This document shows, one piece after another, positions 17,757 through 26,177 of a stretch of DNA of 64,000 bases (the stretch's first letter is position 1; each line of letters starts with the position of its first letter). A program made the position numbers and the translations under genes. The stretch lies in NCBI RefSeq assembly GCF_014595945.1, contig NZ_JABXWU010000008.1, positions 1-64,000 on the forward strand. Reading direction: 5' to 3'. Source of the stretch: Alkalibacillus aidingensis. GTDB taxonomy: Bacteria > Bacillota > Bacilli > Bacillales > Alkalibacillaceae. The notes under the pieces were generated by a model that made no database searches, was not told the DNA's origin, and saw only the letters and a list, made by a program, of their open reading frames with translations.

Positions 17757-19379
17757 ATGGGAGAAATGGTTAAATATGATGCGTTAGATTATCCGTATGC
17801 TTCGCGCCGTAATGTGGTCTATGGTCGTAAAGGGATGGTAGCAACATCTCAGCCTTTAGCGGCACAAGCAGGATTAGATATTTTAAAAAAAGGTGGTAAT
17901 GCCATTGATGCTGCTATTGCTACAGCGGCTGCGTTGACGGTGGTTGAGCCAACCTCTAATGGTATTGGTTCTGATGCTTTCGCACTTGTGTGGGTTGATG
18001 GAAAGATTCATGGACTCAACGCAAGTGGTTATGCTCCAAAAAATATTTCTGTTGAAAAACTAAAAGAACAAGGGTATGAGGAGATGCCGACGTTTGGTAA
18101 AGTACCAGTGACGGTTCCAGGTACTCCTGCTGCTTGGGCAGAATTATCAGAGCGATTCGGCAAGTTGCCACTCACAGAAGTATTAGCACCTGCGATTGAA
18201 TATGCTGAGGAAGGATATCCAGTGTCGCCGACTTTAGGTTTTCATTGGAAATCAGCTTATAAGAAATTTAAAGAAACTTTTAAAGATGAAATATTTGATA
18301 ACTGGTTCAAAACTTTTACACCTAAAGGTCGAGCGCCTGAGGTTGGAGAGATGTGGTCTTCTAAAGATCATGCCAGAACTTTACGTGAAATTGCTGAAAC
18401 TAAGGCCGAATCATTTTATCGTGGGCAACTTGCAGATGAAATTGATAGCTTTTTCAAAAAACACGATGGTTATTTAACTAAGGAAGATTTAGCCGAATAT
18501 AAACCGGAGTGGGTGGACCCTATTAAGGTGAATTATCGAGGCTATGATGTGTGGGAAATTCCACCGAATGGTCAAGGACTAATTGCTTTGATAGCGTTAA
18601 ATATGCTAAAAGGCTATGAGTTTAACGATCGTGAAAACGTCGATACCTATCACAAACAAATCGAAGCAATGAAACTGGCTTTTACTGATGGCTTAGAGTA
18701 TATCACTCAACAAGATCAGATGGATGTGTCAGTGGACGATTTGCTATCTGATGAGTACGCAGAAAAGCGTCGGGCATTAATTGGTGATGAGGCATTAAAG
18801 CCTGAACCAGGTGAACCACCACGTGGTGGAACAGTCTATCTATCAGCTGCTGATGGTGACGGAAATATGATTTCTTTTATTCAGAGTAACTACATGGGCT
18901 TCGGGTCAGGTGTCGTTGTTCCGGGTACAGGAATTGCTATGCAGAACCGTGGTCATACATTCTCTTTTGATGAAAACCATGCTAATGTATTAAAGCCTGG
19001 TAAGCAAACGTATCACACAATTATACCTGGGTTCTTATCTAAAGGTGATCAGCCAGTTGGTCCATTTGGTGTCATGGGTGGATTCATGCAGCCACAAGGT
19101 CATGCACAGGTAGTGATGAATACAGTGGACTTTCACTTGAATCCACAAGCTGCACTTGATGCACCGAGATGGCAGTGGGTGGAAGATAAAGTCGTAAAAG
19201 TCGAACCATCTTTCCCTGACCATATTGCTCAGGCGCTTCAGCGTAAGGGTCATCAAATTCAGCGTACATTGTATCCAAATGAATTTGGCCGTGGTCAGAT
19301 TATTTGGCGTGACCCCGAAACAGGTGTCCTGTGTGGAGGTACTGAACCACGAACAGATGGAGAAGTAGCTGCTTGGTAA
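17757..19379 (+). CDS. ywrD: Gamma-glutamyltransferase, YwrD type
   Basis: 540 aa without a signal peptide, so cytoplasmic, unlike secreted GGT. Large-subunit motif GGNAIDAAIATAAALTVVEP near residue 43. The autocatalytic cleavage and nucleophile Thr is at about residue 359 in PRGGTVYLS, followed by the small-subunit pattern GDGNMISFIQSNYMGFGSGV. Expected to split or transfer gamma-glutamyl groups, for example from glutathione. Start is ATG 17757 (GAGGG 8 nt before) or ATG 17766. The gene order ywrD, ywrC, ywrB, ywrA matches B. subtilis. Confidence 0.88.
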   Translation: MGEMVKYDALDYPYASRRNVVYGRKGMVATSQPLAAQAGLDILKKGGNAIDAAIATAAALTVVEPTSNGIGSDAFALVWVDGKIHGLNASGYAPKNISVEKLKEQGYEEMPTFGKVPVTVPGTPAAWAELSERFGKLPLTEVLAPAIEYAEEGYPVSPTLGFHWKSAYKKFKETFKDEIFDNWFKTFTPKGRAPEVGEMWSSKDHARTLREIAETKAESFYRGQLADEIDSFFKKHDGYLTKEDLAEYKPEWVDPIKVNYRGYDVWEIPPNGQGLIALIALNMLKGYEFNDRENVDTYHKQIEAMKLAFTDGLEYITQQDQMDVSVDDLLSDEYAEKRRALIGDEALKPEPGEPPRGGTVYLSAADGDGNMISFIQSNYMGFGSGVVVPGTGIAMQNRGHTFSFDENHANVLKPGKQTYHTIIPGFLSKGDQPVGPFGVMGGFMQPQGHAQVVMNTVDFHLNPQAALDAPRWQWVEDKVVKVEPSFPDHIAQALQRKGHQIQRTLYPNEFGRGQIIWRDPETGVLCGGTEPRTDGEVAAW

Positions 19380-19420
19380 ATTTGAATAGATAGCCAATCA
19401 ACATAAATACTTAACAGACA

Positions 19421-19456
19421 AAAAGGCTTACTTACCAAATAGTAAGTAAGCCTTTT
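19421..19456. terminator. Bidirectional terminator between ywrD and ywrC
   Basis: AAAAGGCTTACTTAC (19421-19435) and GTAAGTAAGCCTTTT (19442-19456) form a perfect 15-bp stem flanked by A and T runs. Confidence 0.85.
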
Positions 19457-19468
19457 ACTATGAAAGCA

Positions 19469-19918
19469 TTATAGCTTCAGGCCGGTTCGGCTCTTGAAGC
19501 GACGAAGGAGAATGTGGCTTTCGACACGTGTGATCCCTTCTAAGGCGTAAAGTTCTTCATTAATAAATTTTTCTAAAGCATGAAAGTCTTCCACTAAGAC
19601 ATGGGTATGTAATGTGCTTGGACCTGTCATTTGGTAGCAACTGGCAACACTCGGGTGTTCAGCTAGTTTTTCAGCTACATAAATTAAGGAATTAGGTTCA
19701 CAGTCAACATTGAAAAATGCTGATACCCCTTTGCCGACTTTCTCAGAGTTGATCACGACACTGAATTTCTCAATGATACCAGCATCCTGCATCTGATTGA
19801 TACGATCGCGAACAGCTACTCGTGATAGACCAAGTTCTTTAGCTAGGTCGACGTAAGACATGCGACCATGATCACTTAATGTATTGAGAATTTTAAAATC
19901 TGTATCAGTTAACTTCAT
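19469..19918 (-). CDS. ywrC: Lrp/AsnC-family regulator
   Basis: 149 aa. N-terminal winged HTH (MSYVDLAKELGLSRVAVRDRINQMQDAGII) and C-terminal RAM domain (residues ~65-140). It diverges from the chromate transporter pair, as ywrC does in B. subtilis, where this Lrp-type protein (ChrS) controls the chr genes. The 135-bp divergent gap should hold its operators. Ligand unknown. Confidence 0.9.
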   Translation of the reverse strand: MKLTDTDFKILNTLSDHGRMSYVDLAKELGLSRVAVRDRINQMQDAGIIEKFSVVINSEKVGKGVSAFFNVDCEPNSLIYVAEKLAEHPSVASCYQMTGPSTLHTHVLVEDFHALEKFINEELYALEGITRVESHILLRRFKSRTGLKL

Positions 19919-20053
19919 TATGACACCACACTTATGAGAATTATTGTTTATCCATATTATAAAAGAAACTTAACAGGTTGTCATATTCTCACTCTCTTAA
20001 ATCGAATTTTGATGAAAAACTGACATAATGAAGCGACAGAAAGGGTGATTAAA

Positions 20054-20629
20054 ATGAATCTGTCATTACAAAAAGATATATTTATCAGCTTTTTCCGGTC
20101 TGGAATGTTAGGCTATGGTGGTGGCCCATCTACGATCCCACTTGTACATAAAGAAGTGGTTGAAGTTTATGAGTGGATGGATGATGATGAGTTCTCAGAT
20201 ATACTAGCAATGGGTAATACATTACCGGGACCTATTATGACAAAAATGGCAGGATATATCGGCTATCGTGTAGGTGGTATGGCCGGGCTTGCTTCAGCTC
20301 TTGCTGCTTCTGTACTACCAACCGTTTTAATTATGATATTACTTATTAGCTTCTTAGCAAGCTTTCGAGATTCGTCTATTGTTCAAGGTATGACGACTGC
20401 TATCGCTCCGGTTGTAGGAGTCATGTTGTTTGTCTTAGCATTTAACTTTCTTAAAAATTCGAAACGTGACCTTGGTTGGGGAATAGCGATCACCCTTGGT
20501 GTCATTAGTTTAATCGTATTTGAAGCATTAGGTGTGCATCCAGCCATTTTAATCGGTGTACTAATCATTTATGCGCTAGTTCGAAAAGCTCCTTCTAAAG
20601 ACAAGAAAAAGGAGGGTGAATCATCATGA
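20054..20629 (+). CDS. ywrB: Chromate transporter, short CHR protein (N-terminal type)
   Basis: 191 aa from the ATG following AAAGGGTG; a GTG three codons upstream at 20045 is the alternative. CHR-domain signatures GYGGGPSTIPLVHKEVVE and NTLPGPIMTKMAGYIGYRVGG, with about five to six membrane spans. Short CHR proteins work as pairs with opposite topology; the partner starts in the last 4 bp of this gene. The pair exports chromate or a related oxyanion. Confidence 0.9.
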   Translation: MNLSLQKDIFISFFRSGMLGYGGGPSTIPLVHKEVVEVYEWMDDDEFSDILAMGNTLPGPIMTKMAGYIGYRVGGMAGLASALAASVLPTVLIMILLISFLASFRDSSIVQGMTTAIAPVVGVMLFVLAFNFLKNSKRDLGWGIAITLGVISLIVFEALGVHPAILIGVLIIYALVRKAPSKDKKKEGESS

Positions 20630-21159
20630 TCGAGTATTGGAATTTATTTTTGGCCTTTTTCATACCAGGGATCGTCGGTTATGGTGGTGGACCTGCGACA
20701 ATTCCTTTGATTGAGTATGAGGTGGTTCAACGTTATGAGTGGATGACCACTCCCGAGTTTGGTGAAGTACTTGCATTAGGTAATGCACTCCCAGGCCCAA
20801 TTGCCACGAAAATGGCTGGGTATATTGGTTATGAAGTAGGTGGAATATTTGGAGCGATTGTTGCTATTTCGGCAACTGTGGTTCCTTCATTGATTGCTAT
20901 GATTTTATTATTAAAACTACTAATGAAATATAAAGACTCACCAAAAATCAAGCGTATGACAGCGCTGATTCGTCCAGCTATTGCGATTTTACTAGGCGTG
21001 CTAGCTTATCAATTTTTTGCAACTTCCTATGAAGGAGCTGGCATCATTCAGACGATTATTTTAATTGTTGCTAGTTTTTTAGCACTTGAAAAATGGAAGG
21101 TTCATCCTGCATATGTCATTGTTGGTGCATTGACATATGGAGCTGTCTTCTTATCATAA
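20626..21159 (+). CDS. ywrA: Chromate transporter, short CHR protein (C-terminal type)
   Basis: 177 aa. GYGGGPATIPLIEYEVVQRYEW and ALPGPIATKMAGYIGYEVGG repeat the CHR signature of the preceding gene. The ATGA overlap indicates coupled translation in equal amounts. Second half of a heterodimeric CHR transporter. Confidence 0.9.
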   Translation: MIEYWNLFLAFFIPGIVGYGGGPATIPLIEYEVVQRYEWMTTPEFGEVLALGNALPGPIATKMAGYIGYEVGGIFGAIVAISATVVPSLIAMILLLKLLMKYKDSPKIKRMTALIRPAIAILLGVLAYQFFATSYEGAGIIQTIILIVASFLALEKWKVHPAYVIVGALTYGAVFLS

Positions 21160-21164
21160 TAATT

Positions 21165-21208
21165 AAAACCAACTATTTATGAAGAGATCATAAATAGTTG
21201 GTTTTTTT
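21165..21208. terminator. Bidirectional terminator between ywrA and cotX-like
   Basis: AAAACCAACTATTTATGA (21165-21182) pairs perfectly with 21188-21205 around a 5-nt loop, with A and T runs on either side. Confidence 0.85.
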
Positions 21209-21210
21209 GA

Positions 21211-21717
21211 TTAAAGGATATTCAAACGGGCTACAAGCGCAAGTAATACTTGCAACAGGATCTGGGCATTGACGGCAATCTCCGTGTCGGTTGTCGTTAC
21301 ATTTACATCTCGAGAGTTCTCGATATACGTTTGTTGTCTATTGATTTGAGTAGATTTGATCTTTTCATATAGGTCTTGAGTTAGCTCTTCGGCACGCTCA
21401 CTATCTGCTACTGAAATGCTAATAATTAGCGCGATCGCTGCTTGTAATCCGATTTGCACGTTTACAGCAGCTTGTGTGTTTGTTGTTGTTACTTCGATGT
21501 CACATGAATCTTTTACCACAATAGATTCAAATGATTGTTGAGTAGTTCTAATAGATTGAGCTGCTTCTTGGGTATCATTAGAATCTAATGGGTGGCAGGA
21601 TGATGGATCTAATGCGTTCCATCTATTTGGTCTACTAACAGAAGGTTGATTATTGTTAGTTGTGTTATAGACAACTGGCGCCTTTTGGTTTGAAAATTGT
21701 GTGATCCTTCTTGTCAT
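21211..21717 (-). CDS. Spore coat protein, CotX/CotV family
   Basis: 168 aa. The Asn/Gln/Ser-rich N-terminus (~55 residues) is followed by two tandem copies of the Spore Coat X/V domain: residues ~58-100 (VKDSCDIEVTTTNTQAAVNVQ) and ~127-168 (ENSRDVNVTTTDTEIAVNAQ). Two domains, as in CotX. A component of the cross-linked insoluble outer coat, so the organism sporulates. A CotW-like gene lies 103 bp upstream on the same strand, consistent with a cotVWX-type locus. Confidence 0.9.
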   Translation of the reverse strand: MTRRITQFSNQKAPVVYNTTNNNQPSVSRPNRWNALDPSSCHPLDSNDTQEAAQSIRTTQQSFESIVVKDSCDIEVTTTNTQAAVNVQIGLQAAIALIISISVADSERAEELTQDLYEKIKSTQINRQQTYIENSRDVNVTTTDTEIAVNAQILLQVLLALVARLNIL

Positions 21718-21820
21718 TCTATTTCCCTCCTTATCAATCCTTACACTAATTAAATATGAGAGAAGCTGTTAGTAAGGAAAGGCTATTCAATCATTTTATT
21801 GACATATAGGCTTAGTAGAA

Positions 21821-22093
21821 TTAATCATTGTTATTTTGATTGTTCTGTAGTGATTCAACAGATTTTTGCAGCTCTTCAACTAGCTCTCTTAGTTGCTGTT
21901 TAGTATCTTCATCTAACTGATTGCTTTCAAGATTAACGTTGTGTTTCTTTAAAGTGGTATCTACTAATAAGTCTATGACTTTATTGGAGACACCTTGTAG
22001 TTCATTAGGAATCAAGTTGGATTGACCTTGGGACTGGTTATTGTTTTGAGTATTTTGGTTGTTTTGATTGTTTTCGTTCATGCCATCATTCAT
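21821..22093 (-). CDS. CotW-like spore coat protein
   Basis: 90 aa from the ATG at 22093, with GGAGGTGA upstream. The N-terminal ~28 residues are almost all Asn/Gln. The rest (VIDLLVDTTLKKHNVNLES, then LRELVEELQKSVESL) matches the hydrophobic spacing of B. subtilis CotW as I recall it (a short helix, KHxV, and a Leu-rich helix). Position directly before the CotX-like gene supports the call. The family assignment is from pattern memory. Confidence 0.6.
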   Translation of the reverse strand: MNDGMNENNQNNQNTQNNNQSQGQSNLIPNELQGVSNKVIDLLVDTTLKKHNVNLESNQLDEDTKQQLRELVEELQKSVESLQNNQNNND

Positions 22094-22401
22094 GGCGTTC
22101 ACCTCCACTGCGTGTTCTTGAGAAATATCATTGGTAGGAAAGTTACTAATCTCTTTAGGTTGAACAAAATCGACCTAAATTTATCTATAACCTACCACTC
22201 ATATTTACCTTATGAGATTTCCTAGAAATATGTAGGGGCAACAATCCTGTAACGATTCATAAAACTTTGCTTAAAGTAAGCCCTTTTCTAAAATACAAAT
22301 CATCACATTAAGTAATGAGGTTAATAAAATGAAAAATGGAGATGTCCTTTTAGTGAAATATTTGTGACCGGATTGTTAGGGGAAATGGATTAATTTCCTA
22401 G

Positions 22402-22415
22402 TGAAAGCGCTGACA
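22402..22415. promoter_or_regulatory. Candidate cre site (CcpA box)
   Basis: TGAAAGCGCTGACA fits the cre consensus TGWNANCGNTNWCA at every position. It lies in the 497-bp gap between the CotW-like gene and the 54-aa membrane gene at 22591. Apart from this and TATGATAAT near 22532, the gap shows nothing recognisable. Confidence 0.5.
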
Positions 22416-22590
22416 ATAGCGTAGGGAGTGCGTTTGTGTAAGTGTAGGTAAATTTGGAGAAATGTAAAGTATTTGAGAGTATTTAAAAGTTTTGAAAAGA
22501 ATGTATTTAATGAGTTGCATTTAAGGGTATATATGATAATATATAGTAGGAAATTATGAAAAACACTAAAATTTAACTGGAAAGGGGTAG

Positions 22591-22755
22591 ATGGTTATGA
22601 CAACATCACTTATTCTTGTATCAACTGTTGTATTTTTCTTTTTGGCGACAATTTACTTTTTAGAAAGCTTAGTGTCACGCTTTAAAAAGAAAAAGTCTGA
22701 TCTACGCCTAGAGCCAGTTCAAGCGGAAGCTGAAATGGATCTAGTACACCGTTAA
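22591..22755 (+). CDS. Small single-pass membrane protein, 54 aa
   Basis: MVMTTSLILVSTVVFFFLAT begins a single N-terminal membrane span, followed by a basic stop-transfer segment (RFKKKKSD) and an acidic cytoplasmic tail ending LVHR. AAAGGGG lies 3 nt before the ATG at 22591 (9 nt before the second ATG at 22597), and a terminator follows at 22814. The topology and signals support a real gene; family and function unknown. Confidence 0.7.
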   Translation: MVMTTSLILVSTVVFFFLATIYFLESLVSRFKKKKSDLRLEPVQAEAEMDLVHR

Positions 22756-22813
22756 TGATTAAACAGATAAATTCACTTTCATACTATTTTCAAATAGATG
22801 AAGCCATAATTAA

Positions 22814-22839
22814 GCCGGACAGCAATTTTACTGTCCGGC
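22814..22839. terminator. Terminator hairpin between convergent genes
   Basis: GCCGGACAG (22814-22822) and CTGTCCGGC (22831-22839) make a strong 9-bp stem; the U tract (CTTTCCTTATTT) is imperfect. Confidence 0.6.
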
Positions 22840-22845
22840 CTTTCC

Positions 22846-23622
22846 TTATTTATATAAATCTTCACGACGATCTTCAAAAATGGGAATGTGTTTTCGTGCC
22901 TGTTCAACTTGGGTAAGGTCAATCGTGGCTGTTAAGATTTTTTCATCGCTACTGGCCTCACATAAAACTTCGCCCCAAGGATTAATCACCATGGAGTGGC
23001 CCCCGAACTCATTATTCGGATCTTTACCAACACGATTACAAGCAACAACAAAGCATTGGTTTTCAATAGCTCTTGCAATTAGTAATGTTCGCCAATGATC
23101 AATCCTAGGCTTTGGCCATTGTGCAACTACGTAAATCACTTGTGCTCCTTCTAATACATGGGTTCGAATCCACTCGGGGAAACGGATGTCGTAGCAGATT
23201 ACGCCAGCACTAGGAACGCTATCTAACTCGAAACCCCCTCGAGAATTCCCTTCAACTAAATACTTCTTTTCATCCATTAGTAGGAATAAGTGAGCTTTAC
23301 CGTATTCTGTTATTAAGTTTCCTGAATGGTCAATTACATACATCGTATTGGAGTAGCCACGTTCATCTATTTTGGCAATGGAACCACCGACAATATTGAC
23401 AGTGTATTTATTAGCTAAATTACTTAAAAATTCCTGAGTTACACGTCCCTCAAAATCACCAATTTCATCTAGGCGTCTTAAATCATAGCCGACGTTCCAC
23501 ATTTCAGGTAGGACAACAGTATTAACATGATGGCTTAGATTTGAGAAGTATTTAGAAATTTCATCCTGGTTTTTCTTAGCATCTCCGTAGGCAATATCCA
23601 TTTGTAATAAGGCTAACTTCAT
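22846..23622 (-). CDS. Carbon-nitrogen hydrolase (nitrilase superfamily, omega-amidase-like)
   Basis: 258 aa from ATG 23622 with AGGAGGTG ideally spaced; the longer frame to 23655 is upstream of that site. The Glu-Lys-Cys triad is visible: VVLPEMW, YGKAHLF and GVICYDIRFPEW. The pattern matches MtnU/YafV-type 2-oxoglutaramate amidases, which hydrolyse omega-amides of keto acids. No methionine-salvage gene is adjacent, so substrate is uncertain. Confidence 0.88.
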   Translation of the reverse strand: MKLALLQMDIAYGDAKKNQDEISKYFSNLSHHVNTVVLPEMWNVGYDLRRLDEIGDFEGRVTQEFLSNLANKYTVNIVGGSIAKIDERGYSNTMYVIDHSGNLITEYGKAHLFLLMDEKKYLVEGNSRGGFELDSVPSAGVICYDIRFPEWIRTHVLEGAQVIYVVAQWPKPRIDHWRTLLIARAIENQCFVVACNRVGKDPNNEFGGHSMVINPWGEVLCEASSDEKILTATIDLTQVEQARKHIPIFEDRREDLYK

Positions 23623-23753
23623 GGAAACACCTCCTGCTATAGTATGTGCAAACAACTATTGGATTGACTCTATCTATTGGGGTATGATTTTTATATATAG
23701 AAGAAATTGATAAGTGTCTATGATTATAGACCTAACTGATGGAGGATGCGAGT

Positions 23754-23999
23754 ATGTCTACAGGTATGATCATTTATATCATTGTGATGACTTTCACGTT
23801 ATTAATTGTTGGTGGTCTTACGTTTTTGATGTATAAATATGATCACTACAAGTTTATAAGTGGTTACGGAAATAGGCCTAAGGAAGAACAGAAGAAGCTT
23901 TTAGAAAACGGTTATCCACAAGCTGTAAGAAGGTTAATGCTTTATACGACGATTATTTTACTGATGACTTTTATTGGAGGGTTATTCACAATCCCTTAA
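23754..23999 (+). CDS. Small membrane protein, DUF3784-like
   Basis: 81 aa from ATG 23754, 8 nt after GGAGG; the ATG at 23739 overlaps that site. Two membrane spans (residues ~4-26 and ~58-80) enclose a cytoplasmic loop with FISGYGNRPKEEQKKLLENG, which resembles the I.GYN..PKEE..K motif of DUF3784 proteins. A perfect DnaA box (TTATCCACA, 23912-23920) lies inside by coincidence of codons. Function unknown. Confidence 0.65.
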   Translation: MSTGMIIYIIVMTFTLLIVGGLTFLMYKYDHYKFISGYGNRPKEEQKKLLENGYPQAVRRLMLYTTIILLMTFIGGLFTIP

Positions 24000-24092
24000 C
24001 TGGGTCTTCCCCGTTTTTTGAACTTAAAAGTGAATTTGTCAAAAGGAGTTATAAAACTATGTGCCGAAATTAATAACCAAGGGGGGATGAAC

Positions 24093-24572
24093 ATGACTGA
24101 AATAAGTCACGCCATTCAAGATTATTATCCCAATGATCTTGCGCATTGTTATGGATGTGGAAGAAATAATGATGACGGCCATCATTTTCGAACAGGGTGG
24201 AATGGTGAGGAAACACTGACAATTTATCAACCAAAGCCTGAACATACTGCCATACCAGGATTCGTTTACGGTGGCCTGTTAGCTTCTTTAATTGATTGTC
24301 ACGGAACTGGATCAGCTTCATTGGCATTACACAGGAAGAATGGCCATTATCCGGAAGATGGTGTCGAACCACCGCGTTTTATAACGGCCTCACTAGAAGT
24401 GAATTACTTGAAACCAACCCCACAAGGCGTTGAGTTAAGAGCAATTGGAAAGGTAGAAGAAGTTCACCCGAAGAAATTCAGGGTACATACAGAGGTCTTT
24501 GCTGAAGATGAGATGGTAGCTAAAGGGTTAGTGGTTGCTGCTGTCATGCCAGAGTCGTTTGGAAAGGCATAG
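24093..24572 (+). CDS. PaaI-type hotdog thioesterase
   Basis: 159 aa. GGGGGG directly before ATG 24093 sets the start (ATG 24087 sits too close). A CYGCGRNNDDG motif precedes the hotdog core FVYGGLLASLIDCHGTGSASLA, whose Gly-rich helix with Asp is the active-site helix of the family. Likely hydrolyses an acyl-CoA; substrate unknown. Followed 63 bp later by a phosphatase gene. Confidence 0.85.
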   Translation: MTEISHAIQDYYPNDLAHCYGCGRNNDDGHHFRTGWNGEETLTIYQPKPEHTAIPGFVYGGLLASLIDCHGTGSASLALHRKNGHYPEDGVEPPRFITASLEVNYLKPTPQGVELRAIGKVEEVHPKKFRVHTEVFAEDEMVAKGLVVAAVMPESFGKA

Positions 24573-24635
24573 GCGACTCATCGGAAAGGTTAACCATCAT
24601 ATCTGATAATTAACATAACTAAAGAGGGTGGGCTC

Positions 24636-25253
24636 ATGGAAATACTCGTTGTAAGACATGGTCAGTCAACAGCAGATCTCGAAGATCGACATGAAGGAAG
24701 AGCAGACTTTCCATTAACTGAATTAGGTCTTGATCAGGCAAGGAACGCAGCTACTTGGATTAATCAACACTATAAACCATCCAAAATTATAACTAGCCCA
24801 TTAAACCGTGCACTTCAAACTGCTGATATAATTTCAAAATCAACAGGTGTTATGCTTGAAAAAGATGAGGACTTAATGGAATGGAATAATGGATGGTTAG
24901 CAGGTTTATTGCGAAGTGAAGCGTTGGAGAAATACCCGATGCCAGAAGGGGGAAGAAAACCACATGATGAGCATTACGGGTGTGAGTCGATGATCCAGTT
25001 TAGGGCTCGAGCAGAGAGGTTTTGGTCAAGATTGATTTATTCTGATACTGCTAAAACAGGAGAAAGAATCTGTGTCGTTTCACATGGTGGGTTAATTAGT
25101 ATGCTCTATAGGAGTTTTCTTAACCTGCCGGTAGAAACAGATGTTACTTTAATGACAGGAGATACAGGAATTCATTTATGGGATTATACTTCAAAAAGAA
25201 AACGGATTAAATTCTCAAATAGCCAAGAACACTTAGCTAACTTGACGTCATAA
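24636..25253 (+). CDS. Histidine phosphatase family protein
   Basis: 205 aa. LVVRHGQSTADLEDR gives the phospho-accepting His (RHG), and VVSHGGLI gives the second catalytic His. ITSPLNRALQTADI is the conserved middle motif of PhoE/cobC-type phosphatases. AGAGGGTGG precedes the ATG. Substrate not predictable. Confidence 0.88.
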   Translation: MEILVVRHGQSTADLEDRHEGRADFPLTELGLDQARNAATWINQHYKPSKIITSPLNRALQTADIISKSTGVMLEKDEDLMEWNNGWLAGLLRSEALEKYPMPEGGRKPHDEHYGCESMIQFRARAERFWSRLIYSDTAKTGERICVVSHGGLISMLYRSFLNLPVETDVTLMTGDTGIHLWDYTSKRKRIKFSNSQEHLANLTS

Positions 25254-25355
25254 TAGTTTTAGATAGCCCAATATAAGAGGTGAAGCTATTGTGAAAGATA
25301 ATCATTTATGTTAAGTATAATTAAATTGGCCAAATCCAAGCATAATTTTTCCGAT

Positions 25356-25396
25356 AAAAAAATGATTTCGATCAATTTTCGAAATCATTTTTTTTT
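25356..25396 (+). terminator. Intrinsic terminator
   Basis: AAAAATGATTTCGA (25358-25371) pairs with TCGAAATCATTTTT around a short loop, followed by a T run. It lies about 100 bp after the phosphatase gene and before the cupredoxin gene. Confidence 0.75.
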
Positions 25397-25502
25397 GCGT
25401 TCATATTTTTGTTTTTTCTTCTTCATAAAAACTGCATACTTCCTAACTATCATACTAAGTGTAAGGGCATTTGCCATATTAGGAGAAAAAGGGGAGATTT
25501 TT

Positions 25503-25880
25503 ATGTTTAAGAAATATCTACTTGCTTCCATTTTTATAGGGGTTGTTTTAGCACTTGCGGCGTGTGGTGGAGACGATAGTTCAGAACCTGCAGACTCAAA
25601 TTCTGATGAGCCTACTTCTACAAGTCAAGTTGATTTAGTTGCAAATAACTGGGACTTTGACCAGGATGAATATGTTGTAGATGAAGGTGACGAGGTGACG
25701 ATCACCTTAACGAATGATGAGGGCATGCATAACGTAGCCATTGACGGATTAGATGTTGAAGTCGACGGTGGAGACGAAGCAACATTTGTGGCAAGTGAGG
25801 CAGGAGAATATGAGATCTATTGTAGTCTTCCTTGTGGAGAAGGCCATGACGAGATGACAACTACTTTAGTTGTGCAATAG
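25503..25880 (+). CDS. Cupredoxin lipoprotein with a CuA-type site
   Basis: 125 aa from ATG 25503 with GGGGAG upstream; the upstream part of the frame overlaps a terminator and is not coding. Signal peptide with lipobox ALAAC, an acidic linker, then a cupredoxin fold. MHNVAI and CSLPCGEGHDEM reproduce the His, C-x3-C-x3-H-x2-M ligands of the binuclear CuA centre of cytochrome oxidase subunit II. Too short to be a COX2 and lacking membrane helices. It may carry electrons or copper at the outer membrane face. A two-component system lies downstream on the other strand. Confidence 0.85.
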   Translation: MFKKYLLASIFIGVVLALAACGGDDSSEPADSNSDEPTSTSQVDLVANNWDFDQDEYVVDEGDEVTITLTNDEGMHNVAIDGLDVEVDGGDEATFVASEAGEYEIYCSLPCGEGHDEMTTTLVVQ

Positions 25881-25897
25881 TTATAAAACTACTATTC

Positions 25898-25930
25898 AAG
25901 CAGTTGGAATTAAGTCCGACTGCTTTTTTT
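25898..25930 (+). terminator. Intrinsic terminator of the cupredoxin gene
   Basis: AAGCAGTTGGA (25898-25908) pairs with TCCGACTGCTT (25915-25925), one G-U pair, then TTTTTT. Confidence 0.8.
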
Positions 25931-25942
25931 GTTTAGGACTAT

Positions 25943-25976
25943 AAAAAAACTACCACCGATATAAACAGTGGTAGTT
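25943..25976 (-). terminator. Minus-strand terminator hairpin
   Basis: AACTACCAC (25948-25956) and GTGGTAGTT (25968-25976); read on the minus strand the stem is followed by seven T. It lies 200 bp past the response regulator stop. Confidence 0.6.
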
Positions 25977-25981
25977 ACCTT

Positions 25982-26031
25982 ACTTATATTACGAATAATC
26001 TATATAGGGGGAGATTGCTCGTAATATAAGT
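25982..26031. other. 13-bp inverted repeat with SD-like loop
   Basis: ACTTATATTACGA (25982-25994) is perfectly complementary to TCGTAATATAAGT (26019-26031). The 24-nt loop contains AGGGGGAG followed by ATTG. No real ORF follows. Could be a structured RNA element or operator; unexplained. Confidence 0.4.
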
Positions 26032-26177
26032 TGATATATAGCAGGGTATTCATAGAATAGAACTGTGACATAGAACTTATAAAGACTAAGCATCTTTATA
26101 AAAATAATTTAAAATAAAAATGTCAAGATTTTATCGAGATTAGGTTAACGAATTGTGAATCTAATCCCGGTCACAGG

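Noticed and set aside
19035-19397. Minus-strand 120-aa frame inside ywrD
   Set aside because: It overlaps the strongly conserved small-subunit part of ywrD and has no start signals.
25308-25503. Extended N-terminus of the cupredoxin lipoprotein
   Set aside because: The extension crosses an intrinsic terminator and would destroy the lipoprotein signal; ATG 25503 has a good ribosome site.
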